Shown here: in pieces, positions 24,352 to 32,702 of the stretch | Position numbering within the stretch: the stretch's first letter is position 1 | How the letters are laid out: each line of letters begins with the position of its first letter | NCBI GenBank assembly: GCA_016872795.1 | Contig: VGYZ01000027.1 | Location: forward strand, 1 to 48,133 | Origin: Planctomycetota bacterium | GTDB taxonomy: Bacteria; Planctomycetota; UBA1135; GCA-002686595 | Direction: 5' to 3' | Length of the DNA: 48,133 nt | Notes under the pieces: model-generated | The model's input: only the letters and a program-made list of their open reading frames with translations | The model's database searches: none | Told to the model about the DNA's origin: nothing | Translations under genes and position numbers: made by a program

Positions 24352-25608
24352 TTCGACATCGATGATGGCGTCGTCGACGAGCGCGCCGATCGCGATCGCC
24401 ATGCCGCCGAGCGTCATCGTGTTGATGTTGGCGTCGAGAGCTTCGAGCGCGAGCACGGTGATGAGCAGCGAGAGCGGCAAAGCGAGCAGCGTGATCACGC
24501 TCGCGCGAGTGCTGGCGAGAAACGCCGCCACGACGAGCACGACGAACAACGCGCCTTCGACGAGCGCCGTGACGGTGTTGTCGATCGCGTTCTGGATGAA
24601 GGTCGCCTGCCGAAACAGGTTGCGGTGGACCAACATCCCCTCGGGCAGCGCCGACTGAATTTCGTCGAGCGCGGTGTCGAGCCGCTTCGTGAGCTCGAGC
24701 GTGTTCGCGCCGGGCTGCTTCTGGATGGCGAGCACGACGCCGGGCTCGATCACGGGCTTCCAGTTCTCGTCGCGGCGCGAAGATGCTGCCGTGCCGCGCT
24801 TCTGGGCGGCGCCGATCGAGACGGTCGCGACATCGCGCACGGTCACGGGCACGCCCTCGCGGCGCGCGATCGCGACCGCACCGATGTCCTCGAGGGTCAC
24901 GATGCGACCGATGCCTTCGACGAGCACCTCCTGCTCGCCCATGCGCAGCACGCCGGCCGCGACATTCTCGTTCGAGGCGCGCAACGCCTCGAGCACCTCA
25001 TCGGCGGTGATGCCGTAGGCGCGCATGCGGTCGGGATCGAGCTGCACTTGGTACTGCTTGGTGTCGCCGCCGATCGGAGTGACCTGCGAGACGCCGGGCA
25101 CCGAGAGCAGGCGGCGGCGAACGAGCGTGGTCGCCGTCGTGCGCAGTTCGAGCGGGCCGTGCTTCGGCGAGGTGAGTGAGATGAACAGGATCTCGCCCAT
25201 CACGCTGGAGACCGGCGCGAGCTTCGGCGGCTCGACGCCCTCGGGTATCGCGCCCGCGACGGTGCCGAGCCGCTCCGCAACCGTCTGCCGCGCACGCTGA
25301 ATGTCCACGCCCCACTCGAACTCGACCCACACGACCGTGATGCCGAGCGCCGTGCCCGAGCGCACGCGCCTCACGCCCGATGCGCCGTTCATCGCGCTCT
25401 CGATCGGGAATGTGACCTGCGTCTCCATCTCCTGCGGAGAAAGGCCGTGGCCTTCGACGAGCACGGTGACGGTGGGCGCCGTCAAATCCGGAAAGACATC
25501 GACGGGCATGCGCAGCGTGACGGCCACGCCGAGTGCCATCGTCACGAGCGCGAGGACCACGACGGTGAGGCGCTTCTCGAGCGAGAGTCGGATGAGCAGG
25601 TTGATCAC
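24352..25608 (-). pseudogene. Truncated heavy-metal RND efflux pump (CusA/CzcA type), N-terminal 40% only
   Basis: From GTG 25608 the frame encodes about 419 recognisable residues: TM1 'RLTVVVLALVTMALGVAVTL', 'MPVDVFPDLTAPTVTVLVEG', 'PGVSQVTPIGGDTKQYQVQL', up to 'GGMAIAIGALVDDAIIDVE' in the fourth membrane helix. CusA/CzcA proteins are about 1,040 residues; all sequence after 'DVE' is missing and replaced by unrelated frame ('PKLAPRWPARASN'). The heavy-metal RND subfamily is indicated by the VDDAIxDVE motif. It begins 13 bases after the stop of its adaptor. The deletion endpoint near 24351 abuts the YeeE remnant and its hairpin. It cannot make a working pump. Confidence 0.85.
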
Positions 25609-25621
25609 GCTTGGCTCCCGC

Positions 25622-27231
25622 TCAGTGTTGGTGACCGTGGTCCATGGACGCGCCGCCGAGCGACACGAGCCGCACGACATAGCCGCCGCGCGTGACGACC
25701 CGCTCGCCGTCCGCGAGCCCGCCGAGCACCTGCACGCGCTCGTGATCGCGCAGACCCAGCGAGAGCGCGCGCCGCGCGAAGCTCTCGCCTCCGACTGGCA
25801 CCCACGCCGTCGGAACCCCGTTGTCGGCCACCACGGCCGAAATCGGAATCGAGAGCGCGTTCGCCACGCTGTCGGTCGCGAGCCCGAGCTCGGCCAGCAT
25901 CCCTTCGCGCAAGCGGCCATCGGCGTTGTCGAGCTCGAAGCGCAGCGCCAAGGTGCGCGATTCCTCGTTGATCCGTGGCGCGATCCATGGCGAGCCGACG
26001 AGCTCGCGTCGCTCACCGGCGAGCCCGAGGAAGCTCACGAATGCACGCCCTTGCAGCTGCAGCTTGTGCAGGTCGAACTCTGAGGCACGAGCTTCGATCC
26101 ACACGCGCGACGCATCGACGATGCGCGCGATCGAAGTGCTCGTTTCGACGCTCGCGCCCACCGCGTGCGGTGCAGCCGCGACGACGCCGTCAATCGTGGC
26201 GAGCACGGGCAGGCGCATCACGGGTGAGCCGCTCGCTGCGTCGAAGGGGGCGCGCTCCCCGAGCAGGCGCTCGACCGCTTGGCGCTGCGCGTTGGCGACC
26301 TCTTCCTCGTGCACCGTGAGTTCGACCTCGCGTCGTGCAGCCTCGATCTCGGGCAAGGTGCTGAGGCCATCCGGCTGGAGCGTGAGCAGTCGATCGAGCT
26401 CGCGCTGCGCGAAGCCGCGCCGCAGCTTCGAGTGCTCGATTTCGTGATTGGCATCGAGCAGGCGCATCTCGAGCTCGAGTCGCAGCGTGTGCAGTGCGGC
26501 CAGCGTGGCGGAGTCGCTCGGCGGTTCGATGTAGGCGAGAACTTCGCCCGCCTTCACGCGCTCGCCGACGCGCGGCAGGGCGCGCTCCTTCGCGGCTACG
26601 AGCCGACCCGCCGCTGGAGGCAGCACATCCGCGCTCGCGCCGTCGCGCAGTCGCACGCTGGCGGGCACCACCAGACTGCGTTCCAGATCGACGCGTCGCG
26701 CGGGCTCGTGCAGGAGACCGATCTGCCACTGCTGCTCGAGCAAGAACGACACATCGCCATCGACATGCTCGACGGCGCGCGCCGCGGCGTCCGCCGTCGC
26801 TCGATCGGCGTGCACACTCGCGCTGCCGAGCGCGAGCACCTCGCTGGCCTGCGCGCTCGCGACTTGAACCGCGAGTGCGAACTCTCGCCCGTGGCGGCGG
26901 GAACGAACTCGACGATGAAGATGCCCTCGCGCGCGGGCGCCTCGACCGTGCGGCTCGTCTGGCCGAGTCGCAGGGTGATCGTGCCCGCGCGCACGGGCTC
27001 GCCGCTCGCGAGCACCGTGAGGTGCACGAGGACACGCGATGGCTCGCCGCGGACGAACTCGGGGTGTTCGACATGGGTCGACAGCCGCTCACCGTGCGCG
27101 GTCCACGCACGCGGCGGCGCCCCGTCCGGTTCTTCCGAGGCCGCCAACACGGGAGCACTCGTCGGCCAGCTCCGATCGCAGGAGACGAGCGGGAGGACGA
27201 TCGAGACGACAGCGAGAGGGACATTCTTCAA
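25622..27231 (-). pseudogene. Frameshifted RND periplasmic adaptor (CusB/HlyD family)
   Basis: N-terminal part (start TTG 27231 after GGAAGG): lipobox-like 'LPLVSC', then 'HVEHPEFVRGEPSRVLVHLT' and 'VEAPAREGIFIVEFVPAATG', the extra beta domain of CusB-type adaptors. Near 26882-26885 a duplicated CT (AG on the coding strand) shifts the frame. Removing two bases restores 'ATGEFALAVQVASAQASEVL', and the rest continues as the biotinyl-lipoyl-like hairpin domain ('PPAAGRLVAAKERALPRVGE', 'ATIDGVVAAAPHAVGASVE') to the C-terminal 'MDHGHQH', a His-rich metal-like tail. Its pump partner downstream is truncated, so the whole efflux unit is defunct. A sequencing error is the alternative for the 2-base change. 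Confidence 0.82.
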
Positions 27232-27333
27232 GCGCGGACCTTCCACGATGCAACGAGACTTGAGCGAAGGCGGCGGCTCGCACGAGCACGCCGGAGCATC
27301 GCGAGCACGCGACGCGGGCACGGGCGATCGAAG

Positions 27334-27774
27334 CTAGATGCGCAGCGGAAGGAGCGGCGGAGGTCCGGCGCGGGACCGGCACCAACCTCGGGCCGAGGCG
27401 CGCGCGGAGACGACCGCGCGAGCGCCGACACTCTCTGAAGCGAAGGAGACACAGGGCGCGAGCTCGCGCGCCGCAGTCTCGACATCGCGCTCGCCGTCGC
27501 GATCTCCGCGGCCGAGCTGAGGCGCCATGGGAAACTCGAGCAGCAGCTCGAGCGCGCCGTCGGAGAGCTCTTTCTCCGTATCGCGCTCACTGTCTTCCAC
27601 CGCGTGCGCGCGGCGATGCCACTCGGCGTGGTCCATGTCGCGCACCTGCGAGGCGACGAAGTGCAGGTGCTCGCCCGCACCGCCGTGGGCGTGCACGAGC
27701 GCGGCCGTTCCGCCGAGCGCCTGCACGAGCACGACCCACAGCGCCCAAGCAAGGGCGAGGATCGAGATCCTCAT
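27334..27774 (-). CDS. Small exported His-rich protein upstream of the RND remnant
   Basis: 146 residues from ATG 27774 with a signal peptide (ILALAWALWVVLVQALGGTA) followed by a His-rich stretch ('LVHAHGGAGEHLHFVA', 'DMDHAEWHRRAHAV'), consistent with metal binding in the periplasm. Such small proteins often open heavy-metal RND operons of this type; the next genes are the broken adaptor and pump. The frame itself is intact, but its low-complexity end ('SARASARGWCRSRAGPPPLL') may reflect decay. No -10-like element of the window's usual kind precedes it. Not a recognised family. Confidence 0.55.
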   Translation of the reverse strand: MRISILALAWALWVVLVQALGGTAALVHAHGGAGEHLHFVASQVRDMDHAEWHRRAHAVEDSERDTEKELSDGALELLLEFPMAPQLGRGDRDGERDVETAARELAPCVSFASESVGARAVVSARASARGWCRSRAGPPPLLPLRI

Positions 27775-27922
27775 CGGACGGCGGGAGCGGTTCGAGGCGG
27801 CGCGCATCGGCCTCGCAGCATGCGCGAGTGCGCCGCGGGCGTCAGGCACGAGCTTGGAGCTCCCGGCCAGATCGAAGCCGCGTCGGCGGCCGATCGGCGC
27901 GCTCTCGCGGCGACGGCGCGGG

Positions 27923-29527
27923 TCAGCGCTTGAACTCGAGCTTGGAGATGAAGTCGACCCAAGCGGCTTCGAGGGCGGCGATGTCGATGCCGTCGAGGGC
28001 CTTCTCGAGGGCGTAGCGGCGGGAGGCGACGCCGACCTCGGCCTTGGCGCGGCGGTCGTCCTTGCGGCCTTGGGTCTCGAGCAGGGCGAGGTTGCGGGCG
28101 TAGTCGAGCTTGAGCTCGTTGAAGTAGGTGTCGAGCAGCTTCGACCACTGCGGGTGCTTCGCCACGAGCGGCGACTGGCGCAGGAAATAGACCATCGACC
28201 AACCCTGCGCGTAGCACAGGCCGACGCGGTCGCCGCGGTAATACTCGGGCTGCTCGAAGCGCAGGATGTCCTTCCACGGGACGAACTTGGCCTCGTCGAC
28301 GGCGCGCTGGATGATCCCGAAGCGCCACGAGTTCACGCCGATCTTGCGCACCTTCGAGCCGACCACATCCGCGCCCGAGAAGTAGTCGCCGTGGCCCTCG
28401 TTGAACCACGAGTGCGGCGGCACCTCGCCGGCCGAGTAGTGGATGTATTGGTGGAAGGCCTCGTGGTAGAGCACGATGAAGGTGTTGGCGTCGCTCGAGC
28501 GCTTGCCCTTTTCCTTCACCTGCGCGTCGTAGAAGACGAGCTCCTCGGCGGCGTAATTCCAGTACCCCGCCGAACCCGGCGGGCCGCCGTAGGCCATGTA
28601 CTCGTTGCGATCGCGGCACACGCGCACGGTCGAGACGGCCTTGATCTCCCCGGCGGGCGGGAAGAGCTTGATGTACTCCTTGCGGATCGACTCGATGTCC
28701 GCGAGCAGCGTGCGAATCAGCGGCTGGTCGTTGGTGTGGTAGAGGACGATGAAATTCTCGGTGTCCTCGGCCTTCCAGCCGCGCACCATCTTGCGCCGCA
28801 CCTCGATGCGGTAGTCGACGCCGCGCAGGCCGGAGCGCGCGTACTTCTGCTGCAGCTTCGTGAGGTCTTGGCCCTCGGGCTCGGAGAGGTCGGCCTTCTC
28901 CGCCATGTGGCGCCAGATTTTTTCCTGCTCCTCGAGGTCCGAGGGCGCGCAGGTCGCGACGAAGGCGACGGTGCGCACGCCTTCCTGCCGGTACGCGTAG
29001 CACCAGCCGACGAGCTTCGCGCCGCCGGGGCGCCGCAGCGTGAGCGTGTAGATCGTCGAGGTCCAGCCGCTGCGCGGCTTGCCGGGCTGGGCACGGCCGA
29101 GGTCCCAGCCAGTGTGGCGCTCGAACCAGCGCTCGAGCGTGCTGACGGGCGGCGGTGGCGGCGCTTCCTTCTCGCGCTCGACGGGCTTGGCCTTGCTGCG
29201 GCCCTCTTCGTCCTCCTCGGGCGCCGGGGGCGGGACCGGCTCAGGATCGGGCGGCGGCGGGTCGGGCACGAACACAATGTCGACCACCGAGAGCTCGGGG
29301 CGCGCGGAGCGGCGCTTGGCCGGGTCGGGATCGAGCTTCTCCGCGAAGTAGAGCGCGACGAACTGCTCGTCGGGCTGGGTCGGGATCGCTTCGTAGTCGC
29401 GCGGGCGATCGAGGTCGATGCCTAGCTCGGGGAATCGCTCGCGCGTGTAGCCGCCCTGCGCGGGGGAGGCCGGCGCGAGCGAGGCGACGAGGCATGCGAG
29501 CACGAGGAGCGCGCGGAGGACTGCCAT
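27923..29527 (-). CDS. DUF1570 putative metallopeptidase, secreted
   Basis: 534 residues with a signal peptide (LRALLVLACLVASLAPASPA). A Pro/Glu-rich linker (about 95-140) leads to the DUF1570 domain, which carries a gluzincin-like site: HEAFH at 355-359 in 'IVLYHEAFHQYIHYSAG' and a downstream Glu377 in 'HSWFNEGHGDYFSG'. DUF1570 is strongly associated with planctomycetes. Catalysis has not been shown to my knowledge, but the HEXXH-E pattern is intact. The protein ends in 'ALEAAWVDFISKLEFKR'. It is divergent from the N-formylglutamate amidohydrolase-like gene, 88 bases away. Confidence 0.85.
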   Translation of the reverse strand: MAVLRALLVLACLVASLAPASPAQGGYTRERFPELGIDLDRPRDYEAIPTQPDEQFVALYFAEKLDPDPAKRRSARPELSVVDIVFVPDPPPPDPEPVPPPAPEEDEEGRSKAKPVEREKEAPPPPPVSTLERWFERHTGWDLGRAQPGKPRSGWTSTIYTLTLRRPGGAKLVGWCYAYRQEGVRTVAFVATCAPSDLEEQEKIWRHMAEKADLSEPEGQDLTKLQQKYARSGLRGVDYRIEVRRKMVRGWKAEDTENFIVLYHTNDQPLIRTLLADIESIRKEYIKLFPPAGEIKAVSTVRVCRDRNEYMAYGGPPGSAGYWNYAAEELVFYDAQVKEKGKRSSDANTFIVLYHEAFHQYIHYSAGEVPPHSWFNEGHGDYFSGADVVGSKVRKIGVNSWRFGIIQRAVDEAKFVPWKDILRFEQPEYYRGDRVGLCYAQGWSMVYFLRQSPLVAKHPQWSKLLDTYFNELKLDYARNLALLETQGRKDDRRAKAEVGVASRRYALEKALDGIDIAALEAAWVDFISKLEFKR

Positions 29528-29602
29528 GGAGATAGTCCGAACATGGTACGCCGGGCGCGCGCCGTTGGACCTGCTCCCTTGCAACGGGGACGGGCGGCGG
29601 GG

Positions 29603-29608
29603 TACTTC
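29603..29608 (+). promoter_or_regulatory. -10-like element (TACTTC) for the D-amino-acid salvage operon
   Basis: TACTTC ends 7 bases before the ATG at 29616 and favours that start over the in-frame codon at 29526. Confidence 0.35.
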
Positions 29609-29615
29609 GTGCGCG

Positions 29616-30545
29616 ATGGACGGCCTCCCGCGATCGATCCCCGGAGTGTGCGACGTCGAGCTGGTGCGTGGAGCGGCGGCGCGCGCGGACGCTCCGCCGG
29701 GTGCCCTGCTCGAGGTGGCCCACGGCGCGACGCGCGCGGCGGACTTCGACGAGCTCGCCAGTGCGCTGCGCGGCCCGTTCCCTCCCGGACTGCGCGAGTT
29801 CTTCTTCGTGAACACCGATGTCGGCGCGCCGGAGCTCTCGAGCGCGGTGGCGCGCGAGGTCGCGCTCGCGCGGCCGGAGTGCGTGCTGGCCGTCGTGCGC
29901 TGCCGAGTTCCGCGCACATTCCTCGACTGCAATCGACGCATCGCACGCGACACGCTCGCGCGGTCGAGCGCAGCCGGCGAGATGACGCCCGGCTTGCAGC
30001 CGTGGGTGCAGGACGAGCGCGATCGCGAGCTCCTGCTCGAGCGCTACTTCGCCTACCGCGAGACCGTGTCGCGCGCCTTCGAGAGCGTGCGCGCGCGCGG
30101 CGGCTCGACGCTCTTCGTGCACACCTATGCGCCGCGCTCGATCGACATGGCGATCGACGAACACATCGCGCAGTCGCTGCGCGCGGCCTACGCGCCCGAG
30201 CGCATCGGCAGCTGGCCGCTGCGGCCCGAGGTCGACCTGATCACGGCGGATCCCGAAGGCGTCGAACTGGCGCTGCCCGAGCTGGTCGTGCGCGCCGAGC
30301 GCGAGTTCACGGGCGCTGGCTTCGAGGTGTCTCGCAACAGCGCCTATCCGCTGCATCCGGTGACGCTGGCGCACGAATTCGCGGCGCAGCGGCCGGCGTC
30401 CGCGCTGTGCCTCGAGGTGCGCCGCGACCTGCTCGTGCGCGAGTTCGTGCCGTTCGTCGAGCTCGCCACGGACGCCGAGCGCGTGTCGCGGGCCGCCGCG
30501 CCGCTCGCGCGCGCCTTCGCGCCGTTCGTCGCGACGCGGGCCTAG
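29616..30545 (+). CDS. N-formylglutamate amidohydrolase-like hydrolase
   Basis: 309 residues. 'GALLEVAHGATRAADFDELA', 'FFFVNTDVGAPELSSAVARE', 'VRCRVPRTFLDCNRRIA', 'STLFVHTYAPRSIDM' and 'SALCLEVRRDLLVREFVPFV' follow the order of PF05013 (FGase) proteins, in which the AHG, D/N-x-x-R and HxY-type blocks form the zinc site. The family releases glutamate from N-formylglutamate or related N-acyl acids; the exact substrate is open. It is the first gene of a run ending at 34357, 28 bases before the DUF1611 gene, so it could remove the acyl group from N-acyl-glutamate made by that pathway. Cytosolic, no signal. Confidence 0.65.
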   Translation: MDGLPRSIPGVCDVELVRGAAARADAPPGALLEVAHGATRAADFDELASALRGPFPPGLREFFFVNTDVGAPELSSAVAREVALARPECVLAVVRCRVPRTFLDCNRRIARDTLARSSAAGEMTPGLQPWVQDERDRELLLERYFAYRETVSRAFESVRARGGSTLFVHTYAPRSIDMAIDEHIAQSLRAAYAPERIGSWPLRPEVDLITADPEGVELALPELVVRAEREFTGAGFEVSRNSAYPLHPVTLAHEFAAQRPASALCLEVRRDLLVREFVPFVELATDAERVSRAAAPLARAFAPFVATRA

Positions 30546-30556
30546 CCCTCCGCGGC

Positions 30557-30562
30557 TATTCT
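30557..30562 (+). promoter_or_regulatory. -10-like element (TATTCT) upstream of the DUF1611 gene
   Basis: TATTCT ends 11 bases before the ATG at 30574, slightly further than the 6-7 bases of the other examples. It may be an internal promoter of the operon. Confidence 0.35.
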
Positions 30563-30573
30563 TGGCGCTCGCC

Positions 30574-31641
30574 ATGCGTGAGACCGCCGCCGTCCTGACC
30601 CTCGATCGCTTCGCCACTTCGGACGCCAAGACGGCCCACGGCCTCGTGCGCGGGCCCTGCCGCTTCGAGGTGATCGCGCTCGTCGACGCGCTCGCCGCCG
30701 GGCGCGACGCGGGCGAGCTGCTCGACGGGCGCGCGCGCGGGATCCCCTCGTTCGCGTCGCTCGACGCGCTGCTCGCCACCGGCCGCAAGCCCGATGTCGT
30801 CGTGGTCGGCGTCGCGACGCAAGGCGGAGTGCTGCCTCCCGCGCTGCGCGGAACGCTGCTCGCAGCGCTCGAGCGCGGCATCGGCGTCGTCAACGGCCTG
30901 CACCACTTGGTCGGCGACGAACCGGAGCTGCGCGCGGCCGCGGAGCGCAGCGGTGCGAAGATCGTCGATGTGCGCCGAACGAAACCGCGCGCGGAGCTCC
31001 ACTTCTGGAGCGGCAAGATCGCGCAGGTTCGCGCGCCGCGTCTCGCGCTGCTCGGCACCGACTGCGCGCTCGGCAAGCGCACCACGAGCCAGCTGCTCGC
31101 CCAAGCGGCGCGCGAGCGCGGCATCGAGACCGAGGTCATCTACACCGGCCAGACCGGCTGGATGCAGGGCTGCGGCTGGGGCTTCGTGCTCGACTCGACG
31201 CCCAACGACTTCGTGTCGGGCGAGCTCGAGCACGCGATCGTCGAGGCCGACCGCGAAGCGCGGCCCGACCTGATCGTGCTCGAAGGCCAGTCGGCGCTGC
31301 GCAATCCGTCGGGCCCGTGCGGCGCCGAGTTGATCCTCTCCGGAGGCTCGCGCGGCGTGATCCTGCAGCACGCGCCGGCGCGGCACTGCTTCGAGGATCA
31401 GGAACATCTCGGCAACATGATTCCCTCGCTCGCCTCTGAAATCGCGCTGATCGGCATGTACGGCGCGCAGGTGCTCGGCATCGCGCTCAACCACGAGCAC
31501 CTCAGAGAATCCGAGCGCGCCGCGGCGCGGGAGCGCATCGAGCGCGAGACGGGCCTGCCGGTTGCGTATCCGCTGCTCGAGCCACTCGATGCGCTGCTCG
31601 ATGCCGTGCAGGCCTATGTGAAGCGCGAGACGCGCGGGTGA
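30574..31641 (+). CDS. dgcN: DUF1611 P-loop protein, DgcN-type D-glutamate N-acetyltransferase
   Basis: 355 residues. The N-terminal DUF1611_N Rossmann part ('RFEVIALVDALAAGRDAGEL', 'PDVVVVGVATQGGVLPPALR') is followed by the P-loop domain 'ALLGTDCALGKRTTSQLLAQ' (Lys168 in the GKRT Walker A), 'EVIYTGQTGWMQG' and 'PDLIVLEGQSALRNPSGPCG'. Founding members called DgcN acetylate D-glutamate in a D-Glu catabolic route together with DgcA, the enolase-superfamily enzyme encoded by the next gene with a 4-base overlap (GTGA). That adjacency is the main reason for the name; direct activity here is inferred. Start ATG 30574 is preferred to TTG 30562, which overlaps the -10-like element. Confidence 0.85.
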   Translation: MRETAAVLTLDRFATSDAKTAHGLVRGPCRFEVIALVDALAAGRDAGELLDGRARGIPSFASLDALLATGRKPDVVVVGVATQGGVLPPALRGTLLAALERGIGVVNGLHHLVGDEPELRAAAERSGAKIVDVRRTKPRAELHFWSGKIAQVRAPRLALLGTDCALGKRTTSQLLAQAARERGIETEVIYTGQTGWMQGCGWGFVLDSTPNDFVSGELEHAIVEADREARPDLIVLEGQSALRNPSGPCGAELILSGGSRGVILQHAPARHCFEDQEHLGNMIPSLASEIALIGMYGAQVLGIALNHEHLRESERAAARERIERETGLPVAYPLLEPLDALLDAVQAYVKRETRG

Positions 31642-32702
31642 GAATCGCCGCGGTCCGCTCGCGCCTCGAGCGCATTCCGCTGTCGCGTCCCTACGCGATC
31701 GCGGGCGGGAGCTGGGACGCGGTCGAGATGGTGCTGGTCGAGCTCGAGGGCGACGACGGCACGCTCGCGTACGGCCAAGCGTCGCCGGCGGAGGAAGTGA
31801 CGGGCGAGACCGCGGAGCAGGCGGCGCGTGCGCTCGCTCCCACGCGACTCGAGTGGCTCATCGGTCGCGAGCTCCGCGAGCTCGAGGCGCTGAAGATCGA
31901 GCTGCGGCAGCGCATCGACGGCCCCGCGACGCGCGCGGGGCTCGACATGGCGCTGCACGATCTGGCGGCGAAAGCGGCCGGGAAACCGCTGGTGGAGTGG
32001 CTGGGTCGCGCGCACGGCGCGCTGCGCACTTCGATCACGATCGGACTGAAAGGCGTGCCGGAGACGATCGCGGAAGCGGACGAGTACGCCGCGCGCGGCT
32101 TCGCGCTGCTCAAGGTCAAGACGGGCGCGGACATCGAGCTCGACCTCGAGCGGCTCGCGAAGCTCCGCGAACGCTTCGGGGCGCGCGTGGAGCTGCGGAT
32201 CGACGCGAACCAAGGCTACGACCTCGCCGCGTTTCGCAAGCTCGCGGCGCGCGCCGACGCGCTCGACCTCGAACTGATCGAGCAGCCGATGCGGCCCGAG
32301 CTCGACGGCGAGCTGGCCGCGTTCGCGTCACTGCGCGCGCGACTGGTTGCGGACGAGAGCGTGCATTCCACGCGCGACCTCGCGCGCCTTGCGAGCTGCG
32401 GCAGCCCCTATGGCGGCCTCAACATCAAGCTGATGAAGAGCGGCGGCCCCGGCGGCGCACTCGAGCTCGCGCGCGCGGCGCAGGCCGCAGGCTATCGGCT
32501 GCTGTGGGGCTGCATGGACGAGAGCGTGCTCGGCATCGCGGCGGCGCTGCACTGTGCGCTCGCGCTGCGCGCGACAGCTTGGCTCGATCTCGACGGCAGC
32601 TTCGACCTCGCCCGCGACCCATTCCGCGGCGGCTTCGCGCTCGAACAGGACACGCTCTCCACTCTTCCCGGCGCCGGTCTCGGCGCGGAGCCAGCCCCAT
32701 GA
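31638..32702 (+). CDS. dgcA: Enolase-superfamily dipeptide epimerase / DgcA-type N-acyl-glutamate racemase
   Basis: 354 residues. All catalytic residues of the dipeptide-epimerase subgroup are visible: KxK at Lys159/Lys161 ('FALLKVKTGAD'), metal ligands Asp189 ('LRIDANQGY'), Glu215 ('ELIEQPM') and Asp239 ('VADESVH'), and Lys264 ('NIKLMKSGG'). The C-terminal 'DLDGSFDLA' holds the DxD motif that binds the dipeptide N-terminus in L-Ala-D/L-Glu epimerases. It therefore epimerises L-Ala-D-Glu or, as in DgcN-DgcA systems, N-acetyl-D-Glu. GTG start at 31638 overlaps the DUF1611 stop, and its own stop overlaps the next ATG: a tightly coupled operon. Confidence 0.9.
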   Translation: MRIAAVRSRLERIPLSRPYAIAGGSWDAVEMVLVELEGDDGTLAYGQASPAEEVTGETAEQAARALAPTRLEWLIGRELRELEALKIELRQRIDGPATRAGLDMALHDLAAKAAGKPLVEWLGRAHGALRTSITIGLKGVPETIAEADEYAARGFALLKVKTGADIELDLERLAKLRERFGARVELRIDANQGYDLAAFRKLAARADALDLELIEQPMRPELDGELAAFASLRARLVADESVHSTRDLARLASCGSPYGGLNIKLMKSGGPGGALELARAAQAAGYRLLWGCMDESVLGIAAALHCALALRATAWLDLDGSFDLARDPFRGGFALEQDTLSTLPGAGLGAEPAP

